The notes under the pieces were generated by a model that had not been told where the DNA came from, searched no databases, and was given only the letters and a program-made list of their open reading frames with translations. From Hydractinia symbiolongicarpus (taxonomy: Eukaryota; Cnidaria; Hydrozoa; Anthoathecata; Hydractiniidae), in the NCBI RefSeq assembly GCF_029227915.1, contig NC_079877.1, positions 20,921,851 through 20,985,850 of the forward strand: 64,000 nucleotides of DNA, given 5' to 3'. Made by a program: the position numbers and the translations under genes. The first letter of the stretch is position 1. Each line of letters starts with the position of its first letter. Of the stretch, positions 50,728 through 62,210 are shown piece by piece.

Positions 50728-51635
50728 ATGGCCTTTTGCCGCCTAATAAAGGCTTTACTCGTAAATCACGTAGTTCCACGAGCCTGCGCATGGTATCATT
50801 GGTCTAGTCTTTTCAGTCTCAATGGACTACAACGTCCCAAGTTGTTTTCTTTGGCGCCCTCTCCTTATATCACAGTCAACTACGTGCATAGCCTTCTAAA
50901 ATCTGTAATATGGCCTTTTGCGGCTGAATTACGGCCTTACTCGCAAATCACTTGGTTCCACGAGCCTGCGCATGGTATCATTGGTTTAGTCCTTTCAGTC
51001 TCAATGGACTACAATGTCCCAAGTCGTTTTCCTTGGCGCCCTTTCCTTATACCACAGTCAACTACGTGCATAGCCTTCTAAAGGCCCTAATATGGTTTTT
51101 GCAGCCTAATTAAGGCCTTACTCGTAAATAACGTGGCTCCACGATTCCGCCCAAAAATCCATTGGTGTAGCCCATGCAGTCTCAATGGACTACCACGTCC
51201 CAAGTCCTTTCCTTGGAGCCATGGCCTTATATCACCGTCAACTACGTGCATAGCTTTCTAAAAGCTGTAATATGGCCTTTTGCGGCCCAATTACCGCCTT
51301 ACTCGTAAATCACGTGGTTCCACGAAACTGCGCATGGTATCATTGGTTTTGTCTTTTCACTCTCAATGGACTACAATGTCCCAAGTCGTTTTCCTTGGCG
51401 CCCTCTCCTTATACCACAGTCAACTACGTGCATAGCCTTCTAAAAGCCGTAATATGGCTTTTTGCGGCATAATTAAGGCCTTACTCGCAAACTACGTGGT
51501 TCCGAGAGGCTGCACATGGCATCATTGGCCTAGCCTCTTCATTCTTAATGGAGTACAATGTGCCAAGTCGATTTCCTTGGCGCCCTGTTCTTATATCACC
51601 TTCAACTACGGGCATAGCCTTCTAAAATCTGTAAC

Positions 51636-52725
51636 ATGGCCCTTTGCCGCCTAATAAAGGCTTTACTCGTAAATCACGCAGTTTCTCGAGCCTGCGCATG
51701 GTATCATTGGTCTAGTCTTTTCAGTCTCAATGGAGTAAAATGTGCCAAGTCGTTTTCCTTGGCGCCCTGTCCTTATATCACCTTCAACTACGCGCATAGC
51801 TTTCTAAAAGCTGTAACATGGCCTTTTACCGAATAATAAAGGCTTTACACTTAAATCACGTGGTTCCACAAGCCTGCCCATGGTACTATTGGTCTAGTCC
51901 TTTCATTCTCAATGGACTACAACGTCCTAAGTCGTTCTCCTTGGAGCCATTGCGTTATATCTTAGTCAACTACGTGTATAGCCTTCTATAATCCGTAATA
52001 TGGCCTTTTGCGGCCTAATTAAAGCCTTACTCGTAAATTACGTGGCTCCACGTGTCCGCGCAAGATCCCTTTGGTGTAGTCCTTGCAGTCTCAAAGGAGT
52101 ACCACGTCCCAAGTTCTTTTCCTTGGGGCGATGACCTAATATCACCTTCAGCTAGGCGCATAGCCTTTAAAAGCTGTAATATGGCCTTTTGCCGCCCGAT
52201 AAAGGTTTTACACGTAAATCACGTAGTTCCACGAGCGTATGCATGGTATCACTGGTCTAGTCTGTTTAGTCTCAATGGACTAAAACGTCCCAAGTCTATT
52301 CCCTTGAAGCCATGGCTTTATATCACCGTCAACTACGTGCATAGCCTTCTAAAATCTGTAATATGGTTTTGTGCGGCCTAATTAATGCCTTACTCGTAAA
52401 TTACGTAGTTCCACGAGGCTGCGCATGGTATCATTGTTCTAGTCCTTTCAGTCTCAATGGAGTACAATGTGTCAAGTCATTTTCCTTGGCAGCCTGTCCT
52501 TATATCACCTTCAACTACGCGCATAGCCTTCTAAAAGCTGTAACATGGCCTTTTGCCGATAATAAAGGCTTTACACGTAAATCACGTAGTTCCACGAGCC
52601 TGCGCATGTTATCATTGGTCTAGCCCTTTCATTCTCAATGGACTGCAACGTGCCAAGTCGTTTTCTTTTGCTCCATGGCTTTATATCACACTTAACTACG
52701 CAAATAGCCTTTTAAAATCTGTAAC
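51636..52725 (+). repeat. 1090-bp (6-monomer) duplication inside M1, copy 1
   Basis: Starts at 51636, 52052, 52363 and 52553 repeat at +1090. Both copies have ACGTCCTAAGTCG (51923 and 53013) where M2 has ACGTCCCAAGTCG, so this duplication occurred after M1 and M2 had separated. The exchange is near the monomer start: ATCTGTAACATGG joins CTTTTAAAATCTG. Confidence 0.87.
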
Positions 52726-53815
52726 ATGGCCCTTTGCCGCCTAATAAAGGCTTTACTCGTAAATCACGCAGTTTCTCGAGCCTGCGCATGGTATCATTGG
52801 TCTAGTCTTTTCAGTCTCAATGGAGTAAAATGTGCCAAGTCGTTTTCCTTGGCGCCCTGTCCTTATATCACCTTCAACTACGCGCATAGCTTTCTAAAAG
52901 CTGTAACATGGCCTTTTACCGAATAATAAAGGCTTTACACTTAAATCACGTGGTTCCACAAGCCTGCCCATGGTACTATTGGTCTAGTCCTTTCATTCTC
53001 AATGGACTACAACGTCCTAAGTCGTTCTCCTTGGAGCCATTGCGTTATATCTTAGTCAACTACGTGTATAGCCTTCTATAATCCGTAATATGGCCTTTTG
53101 CGGCCTAATTAAAGCCTTACTCGTAAATTACGTGGCTCCACGTGTCCGCGCAAGATCCCTTTGGTGTAGTCCTTGCAGTCTCAAAGGAGTACCACGTCCC
53201 AAGTTCTTTTCCTTGGGGCGATGACCTAATATCACCTTCAGCTAGGCGCATAGCCTTTAAAAGCTGTAATATGGCCTTTTGCCGCCCGATAAAGGTTTTA
53301 CACGTAAATCACGTAGTTCCACGAGCGTATGCATGGTATCACTGGTCTAGTCTGTTTAGTCTCAATGGACTAAAACGTCCCAAGTCTATTCCCTTGAAGC
53401 CATGGCTTTATATCACCGTCAACTACGTGCATAGCCTTCTAAAATCTGTAATATGGTTTTGTGCGGCCTAATTAATGCCTTACTCGTAAATTACGTAGTT
53501 CCACGAGGCTGCGCATGGTATCATTGTTCTAGTCCTTTCAGTCTCAATGGAGTACAATGTGTCAAGTCATTTTCCTTGGCAGCCTGTCCTTATATCACCT
53601 TCAACTACGCGCATAGCCTTCTAAAAGCTGTAACATGGCCTTTTGCCGATAATAAAGGCTTTACACGTAAATCACGTAGTTCCACGAGCCTGCGCATGTT
53701 ATCATTGGTCTAGCCCTTTCATTCTCAATGGACTGCAACGTGCCAAGTCGTTTTCTTTTGCTCCATGGCTTTATATCACACTTAACTACGCAAATAGCCT
53801 TTTAAAATCTGTAAT
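52726..53815 (+). repeat. 1090-bp (6-monomer) duplication inside M1, copy 2
   Basis: This is the second copy, nearly identical to the first. It ends at 53816, where the start is ATGGCTTTTTGCGG instead of ATGGCCCTTTGCCG, and M1 resumes the order seen in M2 from 57760. Confidence 0.87.
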
Positions 53816-55263
53816 ATGGCTTTTTGCGGCCTAATTAAGGCCTTACTCGTAAATTACGTAGTTCCACGAGACTGCGCATGGTATCATTGTTCTAGTCCTT
53901 TCAGTCTCAATGGAGTACAATATGCCAAGTCATTTTCCTTGGAGCCATGGCCTTATATCACCGTCAAATACGCGCACGGATTTCTAAAATCTGTAATATG
54001 ACCTTTTGCGGACGAGTTAAGGCCTTACTCCTAAAGTACGTGGCTCCACGTGTCTGTTAGAGTTGCCATTGGTCTAGTTCTTGTAGTCTCAATGCACTAC
54101 AACGTTCCATGCTGTATTCCTTTGCGCCATGACCTAATATCACCTCCAACTACGCGCATAGACTTCTAAAACTGTTATATGGCCTTTTGCCGCCTAACAA
54201 AGGCCTTACACGTAAATCACGTGGTTCCACAAGCTTGCGTATGGTATTATTGATCCAGTCCTTTCAGTCTCAATGGACTACAATGTCCTAAGTCATTTTC
54301 CTTGGCGTCCTGTCTTTATATCACAGTCAACTACGTGCATAGCCTTCTAAAAGCCGTAATATGGCTTTTTGAGGCATAATTAAGGACTTACTCGTAAACT
54401 ACGTGGTTCCACGTGTCCGCGCAAGTTGCTACTGGTGTAGTACTTGCTGTTTCAATGGACTACAACGTCCTAAGTTCTTTTCCTTGGGACCATCACCTAA
54501 TATCACCTTAACTACGTGCATAGTCTTTTAAAGGCTGTAATGTGGCTTTTTGCCGCCTAATAAAGGCCTTACACGTACATCAAGAAGTTCCACGAGCCTG
54601 CTATGGTATCATTGGTCGAGTCCTTTCAGTTTCAATGGAGTACAATGTGCCAAGTCGTTTTCCTTGGCGCCTTCTCCTTATATCACCTTCAACTACGCGC
54701 ATAGCCTTCTAAAATCTGTAACATGGCCTTTTGTCGCGCAATATAGGCCTTACACGTAAATCACGTGGTTCCACGAGCCTTCGCATGGTAGCATTGGTTT
54801 AGTCCTTTCAGTCTCTTAAGACTACAACGTCCCAATTCGTTTTCCTTGGCGCCCTCTCCTTATATCACAGTCAACTACGTGCATAGCCTTCTAAAAGCCG
54901 TAATATGGCATTTTGCGGCCTAATTAAGGCCTTACTCGTAAATTACGTGGCTCCAGGAGTCTGCGCATGGTATCGTTGGTTTAGTCCTTTCAGTCACAAA
55001 CGAGTACAATGTGCCAAGTCGTTTTCCATGTCACCCTGTCCTTATATCACCTTCAACTACGCGCACAGCCTTCTAAAGGCCGTAATATGGCTTTTTGCGG
55101 CCTAATTAAGGCCTTACTTGTAAACTACGTGGTTCAACGAGGCTGCACATGGCATCATTGGTCTAGCCCATTCATTCTTAATGGAGTACAATGTGCCAAG
55201 TCGTTTTCCATGGCGCCCTGTCTTTATATCACCTTCAACTACGCGCATAGCCTTCTAAAGGCT

Positions 55264-58200
55264 GTAATATGGCCTTCTGTCGCGCAATAAAGGCCTTACA
55301 CGTATATCACGTAGTTCCAGGAGCCTGTACATGGTATCATTGGTTTCTTCCTTTCAGTCTCAATGGACTACAACGTCCAAAGTCTTTTTCCTCAGCGGCC
55401 TCTCCTTATATAACAGTCAACTACGTGCGTAGCTTTCTAAAAGCCGTAATATGTTTTTTTGCGGCATAATTAAAGCCTTACTCGTAAACTACGTGGCTCC
55501 ACGTGTCTGCGCAAGATCCCATTGGTGTAGTCCTGGCAGTCTCAATAGACTACCACGTCCCAAATTCTTTTCTTGGGGGCATGGCCTTATATCACCGTCA
55601 ACTACGTGCATAACCTTCTAAAATCTGTAATATGGCCTTTTGCGGCCAAATTAAGGCCTTACTCGTAAATTGCGTAGTTCCACTAGGCTGCGCATGGTAT
55701 CATTGGTGCCCTATCCTTATATCACCTTCAACTACGCGCATAGCCTTCTAAAATCTGTAACATGGCCTTTTGCCGCCTAATAAAGGCTTTACTCGTAAAT
55801 CACGTAGTTCCACGAGCCTGCGCATGGTATCATTGGTCTAGTCTTTTCAGTCTCAATGGACTACAACGTCCCAAGTTGTTTTCTTTGGCGCCCTCTCCTT
55901 ATATCACAGTCAACTACGTGCATAGCCTTCTAAAATCTGTAATATGGCCTTTTGCGGCTGAATTACGGCCTTACTCGCAAATCACTTGGTTCCACGAGCC
56001 TGCGCATGGTATCATTGGTTTAGTCCTTTCAGTCTCAATGGACTACAATGTCCCAAGTCGTTTTCCTTGGCGCCCTTTCCTTATACCACAGTCAACTACG
56101 TGCATAGCCTTCTAAAGGCCCTAATATGGTTTTTGCAGCCTAATTAAGGCCTTACTAGTAAATAACGTGGCTCCACGATTCCGCCCAAAAATCCATTGGT
56201 GTAGTCCATGCAGTCTCAATGGACTACCACGTCCCAAGTCCTTTCCTTGGAGCCATGGCCTTATATCACCGTCAACTACGTGCATAGCTTTCTAAAAGCT
56301 GTAATATGGCCTTTTGCGGCCCAATTACCGCCTTACTCGTAAATCACGTGGTTCCACGAAACTGCGCATGGTATCATTGGTTTTGTCTTTTCACTCTCAA
56401 TGGACTACAATGTCCCAAGTCGTTTTCCTTGGCGCCCTCTCCTTATACCACAGTCAACTACGTGCATAGCCTTCTAAAAGCCGTAATATGGCTTTTTGCG
56501 GCATAATTAAGGCCTTACTCGCAAACTACGTGGTTCCACGAGGCTGCACATGGCATCATTGGCCTAGCCCCTTCATTCTTAATGGAGTACAATGTGCCAA
56601 GTCGATTTCCTTGGCGCCCTGTTCTTATATCACCTTCAACTACGGGCATAGCCTTCTAAAATCTGTAACATGGCCCTTTGCCGCCTAATAAAGGCTTTAC
56701 TCGTAAATCACGCAGTTTCTCGAGCCTGCGCATGGTATCATTGGTCTAGTCTTTTCAGTCTCAATGGAGTAAAATGTGCCAAGTCGTTTTCCTTGGCGCC
56801 CTGTCCTTATATCACCTTCAACTACGCGCATAGCTTTCTAAAAGCTGTAACATGGCCTTTTACCGAATAATAAAGGCTTTACACTAAAATCACGTGGTTC
56901 CACAAGCCTGCCCATGGTACTATTGGTCTAGTCCTTTCATTCTCAATGGACTACAACGTCCCAAGTCGTTCTCCTTGGAGCCATTGCGTTATATCTTAGT
57001 CAACTACGTGTATAGCCTTCTATAATCCGTAATATGGCCTTTTGCGGCCTAATTAAAGCCTTACTCGTAAATTACGTGGCTCCACGTGTCCGCGCAAGAT
57101 CCCTTTGGTGTAGTCCTTGCAGTCTCAAAGGAGTACCACGTCCCAAGTTCTTTTCCTTGGGGCGATGACCTAATATCACCTTCAGCTAGGCGCATAGCCT
57201 TTAAAAGCTGTAATATGGCCTTTTGCCGCCCGATAAAGGTTTTACACGTAAATCACGTAGTTCCACGAGCGTATGCATGGTATCACTGGTCTAGTCTGTT
57301 TAGTCTCAATGGACTAAAACGTCCCAAGTCTATTCCCTTGAAGCCATGGCTTTATATCACCGTCAACTACGTGCATAGCCTTCTAAAATCTGTAATATGG
57401 TTTTGTGCGGCCTAATTAATGCCTTACTCGTAAATTACGTAGTTCCACGAGGCTGCGCATGGTATCATTGTTCTAGTCCTTTCAGTCTCAATGGAGTACA
57501 ATGTGTCAAGTCATTTTCCTTGGCAGCCTGTCCTTATATCACCTTCAACTACGCGCATAGCCTTCTAAAAGCTGTAACATGGCCTTTTGCCGATAATAAA
57601 GGCTTTACACGTAAATCACGTAGTTCCACGAGCCTGCGCATGTTATCATTGGTCTAGCCCTTTCATTCTCAATGGACTGCAACGTGCCAAGTCGTTTTCT
57701 TTTGCTCCATGGCTTTATATCACACTTAACTACGCAAATAGCCTTTTAAAATCTGTAATATGGCTTTTTGCGGCCTAATTAAGGCCTTACTCGTAAATTA
57801 CGTAGTTCCACGAGACTGCGCATGGTATCATTGTTCTAGTCCTTTCAGTCTCAATGGAGTACAATATGCCAAGTCATTTTCCTTGGAGCCATGGCCTTAT
57901 ATCACCGTCAAATACGCGCACGGATTTCTAAAATCTGTAATATGACCTTTTGCGGACGAGTTAAGGCCTTACTCCTAAAGTACGTGGCTCCACGTGTCTG
58001 TTAGAGTTGCCATTGGTCTAGTTCTTGTAGTCTCAATGCACTACAACGTTCCATGCTGTATTCCTTTGCGCCATGACCTAATATCACCTCCAACTACGCG
58101 CATAGACTTCTAAAACTGTTATATGGCCTTTTGCCGCCTAACAAAGGCCTTACACGTAAATCACGTGGTTCCACAAGCTTGCGTATGGTATTATTGATCC

Positions 58201-59025
58201 AGTCCTTTCAGTCTCAATGGACTACAATGTCCTAAGTCATTTTCCTTGGCGTCCTGTCTTTATATCACAGTCAACTACGTGCATAGCCTTCTAAAAGCCG
58301 TAATATGGCTTTTTGAGGCATAATTAAGGACTTACTCGTAAACTACGTGGTTCCACGTGTCCGCGCAAGTTGCTACTGGTGTAGTACTTGCTGTTTCAAT
58401 GGACTACAACGTCCTAAGTTCTTTTCCTTGGGACCATCACCTAATATCACCTTAACTACGTGCATAGTCTTTTAAAGGCTGTAATGTGGCTTTTTGCCGC
58501 CTAATAAAGGCCTTACACGTACATCAAGTAGTTCCACGAGCCTGCTATGGTATCATTGGTCGAGTCCTTTCAGTTTCAATGGAGTACAATGTGCCAAGTC
58601 GTTTTCCTTGGCGCCTTCTCCTTATATCACCTTCAACTACGCGCATAGCCTTCTAAAATCTGTAACATGGCCTTTTGTCGCGCAATATAGGCCTTACACG
58701 TAAATCACGTGGTTCCACGAGCCTTCGCATGGTAGCATTGGTTTAGTCCTTTCATTCTCTTAAGACTACAACGTCCCAATTCGTTTTCCTTGGCGCCCTC
58801 TCCTTATATCACAGTCAACTACGTGCATAGCCTTCTAAAAGCCGTAATATGGCTTTTTGCGGCCTAATTAAGGCCTTACTTGTAAACTACGTGGTTCCAC
58901 GAGGCTGCACATGGCATCATTGGTCTAGCCCATTCATTCTTAATGGAGTACAATGTGCCAAGTCGTTTTCCATGGCGCCCTGTCTTTATATCACCTTCAA
59001 CTACGCGCATAGCCTTCTAAAGGCT
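55264..59025 (+). repeat. Macro-repeat M2 (about 3762 bp)
   Basis: M2 is M1 without the internal 1090-bp duplication and without one monomer (the fusion of 54905- and 55087-type monomers at 58849). 5034 minus 1090 minus 182 gives the 3762-bp spacing from 55269 to 59031. Confidence 0.85.
55632..55761 (+). repeat. Internally deleted monomer (130 bp), M2 copy
   Basis: This has the same 52-bp deletion as 50598-50727, at offset 5034. It reads CCTATCCTTATATCACC where M1 has CCTATCCTTGTATCACC, so the deletion predates the macro-duplication. Confidence 0.88.
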
Positions 59026-59290
59026 GTAATATGGCCTTCTGTCGCGCAATAAAGGCCTTACACGTATATCACGTAGTTCCAGGAGCCTGTACATGGTATC
59101 ATTGGTTTCTTCCTTTCAGTCTCAATGGACTACAACGTCCAAAGTCTTTTTCCTCAGCGGCCTCTCCTTATATAACAGTCAACTACGTGCGTAGCTTTCT
59201 AAAAGCCGTAATATGTTTTTTTGCGGCATAATTAAAGCCTTACTCGTAAACTACGTGGCTCCACGTGTCTGCGCAAGATCCCATTGGTGT
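59026..59290 (+). repeat. Start of a third macro-repeat, M3 (partial)
   Basis: Positions 59031-59290 match 55269-55528. At about 59291, inside an alpha monomer (position 78 or so), the text switches to GTAGTCCATGCAGTCTCAATG as at 56203, and then to B1-like monomers. M3 is therefore cut short by a later exchange. Confidence 0.8.
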
Positions 59291-60029
59291 AGTCCATGCA
59301 GTCTCAATGGACTACCACGTCCCAAGTCCTTTCCTTGGAGCCATGGCCTTATATCACCGTCAACTACGTGCATAGCTTTCTAAAAGCCGTAATAAGGCTT
59401 TTTGCAGCATAATTAAGGACTTACTCGCAAACTACGTGGCTCCACGTGTCCGCGCTAGTTGCCATTGGTGTATTCGTCGCAATCTCATTGGACTACCACG
59501 TGCCAAATTTTTTTCTTTGGGGCCATGACCTAATATCACCTTCAACTACGCGCATAGCCTTCTAAAAGCTGTAATATGCCCATTTGCCGCCCAATGAAGG
59601 CCTTACACGTATATCACGTAGTTCCACGAGCGTATGCATGGTATCATTGGTCTAGTCCTTTTATTCTCAATGGACTAAAACGTCCCAGTCTATTCCCTTG
59701 GCAGCCTGTCCTTATATGACCTTCACCTACGCGCATAGCCTTCTAAAAGCTGTAATATGGCTTTTTGCGGCCTAATTACGACCTTACTCGTAAATTACGT
59801 CGCTCCAAGAGCCTGAACATGGTATCATTGGTTTAGTCCTTTCAATCTCAATGGACTAAAACGTCCCAAGTCGTTTTCTTTGAAGCCATGGCCTTATATC
59901 ACTGTCAACTACGTGCATAGCCTTCTAAAATCTGTAATATGGCCTTTTGCGGCTGAATTACGGCCTTACTCGCAAATCACGTGGTTCCACGAGCCTGCGC
60001 ATGGTATCATTGGTTTAGTCCTTTCAGTC
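59291..60029 (+). repeat. B-type bridging monomers
   Basis: About four monomers match the second half of the 1091-bp B1 unit and its sequel (59395 like 24727, 59880 like 27395). Some details are closer to N1 than to B1, such as CTTGGCAGCCTG instead of CTTAGCAGACTG. Confidence 0.75.
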
Positions 60030-62210
60030 TCAATGGACTACAATGTCCCAAGTCGTTCTCCTTGGCGCCCTTTCCTTATACCACAGTCAACTACGTGCAT
60101 AGCCTTCTAAAGGCCCTAATATGGTTTTTGCAGCCTAATTAAGGCCTTACTCGTAAATAACATGGCTCCACGAGTCCGCCCAAAATTCCATTGGTGTAGT
60201 CCATGCAGTCTCAATGGACTACCACGTCCCAAGTCCTTTCCTTGGAGCCATGGCCTTATATCACCGTCAACTACGTGCATAGCTTTCTAAAAGCTGTAAT
60301 ATGGCCTTTTGCGGCCCAATTACCGCCTTACTCGTAAATCACGTGGTTCCACGAAACTGCGCATGGTATCATTGGTTTTGTCTTTTCACTCTCAATGGAC
60401 TACAATGTCCCAAGTCGTTTTCCTTGGCGCCCTCTCCTTATACCACAGTCAACTACGTGCATAGCCTTCTAAAAGCCGTAATATGGCTTTTTGCGGCATA
60501 ATTAAGGCCTTACTCGCAAACTACGTGGTTCCACGAGGCTGCACATGGCATCATTGGCCTAGCCCCTTCATTCTTAATGGAGTACAATGTGCCAAGTCGA
60601 TTTCCTTGGCGCCCTGTTCTTATATCACCTTCAACTACGGGCATAGCCTTCTAAAATCTGTAACATGGCCCTTTGCCGCCTAATAAAGGCTTTACTCGTA
60701 AATCACGCAGTTTCTCGAGCCTGCGCATGGTATCATTGGTCTAGTCTTTTCAGTCTCAATGGACTACAACGTCCCAAGTTGTTTTCCTTGGCGCCCTCTC
60801 CTTATATCACAGTCAACTACGCGCATAGCTTTCTAAAAGCTGTAATATGGCCTTTCGCGGCGCAATTACGGCCTTACTCGTAAATCACGTGGTTCCACAA
60901 ACCTGCGCATGGTATGATTGGTCTTGTCTTTTCACTCTCAATGGACTACAATGTCCCAAGTCGTTTTTCTTGGCGCCCTGCAATTATACCACAGTCAACT
61001 ACGTGCATAGCCTTCTAAAAGCCGTAATATGGCTTTTTGCGGCGTAATTAAGACCTTACTTGTAAACTACGTGGTTCCACGAGGCTGCACATGGCATCAT
61101 TGGTTTAGTCCTTTCAGTCTCAATGGACTACAACGTCCCAAGTCGTGTTCCTTAGCGCCTTCTCCTTATACCACAGTCAACTACGTGCATAGCCTTCTAA
61201 AAGCCGTAATAAGGCTTTTTGCAGCATAATTAAGGACTTACTCGCAAACTACGTGGCTCCACGTGTCCGCGCTAGTTGCCATTGGTGTATTCGTCGCAAT
61301 CTCATTGGACTACCACGTGCCAAATTTTTTTCTTTGGGGCCATGACCTAATATCACCTTCAACTACGCGCATAGCCTTCTAAAAGCTGTTATATGCCCAT
61401 TTGCCGCCCAATGAAGGCCTTACACGTATATCACGTAGTTCCACGAGCGTATGCATGGTATCATTGGTCTAGTCCTTTTATTCTCAATGGACTAAAACGT
61501 CCCAGTCTATTCCCTTGGCAGCCTGTCCTTATATGACCTTCAACTACGCGCATAGCCTTCTAAAAGCTGTAATATGGCTTTTTGCGGCCTAATTACAACC
61601 TTACTCGTAAATTACGTCGCTCCAAGAGCCTGAACATGGTATCATTGGTTTAGTCCTTTCAATCTCAATGGACTAAAACATCCCAAGTCGTTTTCTTTGA
61701 AGCCATGGCCTTATATCACCGTCAACTACGTCCATAGCTTTCTAAAATCTGTAATATGGCCTTTTGCGGCTGAATTACGGCCTTACTCGCAAATCACGTG
61801 GTTCCACGAGCCTGCGCATGGTATCATTGGTTTAGTCCTTTCAGTCTCAATGGACTACAATGTCCAAAGTCGTTTTCCTTGGCGCCCTTTCCTTATATCA
61901 CCTTCAACTACGCGCATAGCCTTCTAAAATCTGTAACATGGCCTTTTGTCGCGCAATATAGGCCTTACACGTAAATCACGTGGTTCCACGAGCCTTCGCA
62001 TGGTAGCATTGGTTTAGTCCTTTCAGTCTCATAAGACTACAACGTCCCAAGTTGTTTTCCCTGGCGCCCTCTCCTTATATCACAGTCAACTACGCGCATA
62101 GCTTTCTAAAAGCTGTAATATGGCCTTTCGCGGCGCAATTACGGCCTTACTCGTAAATCACGTGGTTCCACAAACCTGCGCATGGTATGATTGGTCTTGT
62201 CTTTTCACTC
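60030..62210 (+). repeat. 2181-bp (12-monomer) duplication, copy N1
   Basis: Matches at +2181 include 60301 and 62482, 60483 and 62664, 60665 and 62846, 60847 and 63028, and 61029 and 63210. N1 includes monomers of the B1 1091-bp HOR (60665 like 24181) and, near 61900-62090, an A-type monomer with CGCAATATAGGCC. The left breakpoint is just after CAGTCT at 60030, where N2 has CACTCT. Confidence 0.88.

Larger units (their letters stand above)
50230..55263 (+). repeat. Macro-repeat M1 (5034 bp)
   Basis: Matches at +5034 include 50235 and 55269, 50728 and 55762, 51272 and 56306, 51454 and 56488, and 52363 and 57397. After M1's internal 1090-bp duplication the offset to M2 drops to 3944 (54550 and 58494). 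M1 mixes B-type monomers (50.7-51.7 kb) with A-type ones (51.8-54.9 kb), so A and B are not strictly separate. Confidence 0.87.
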
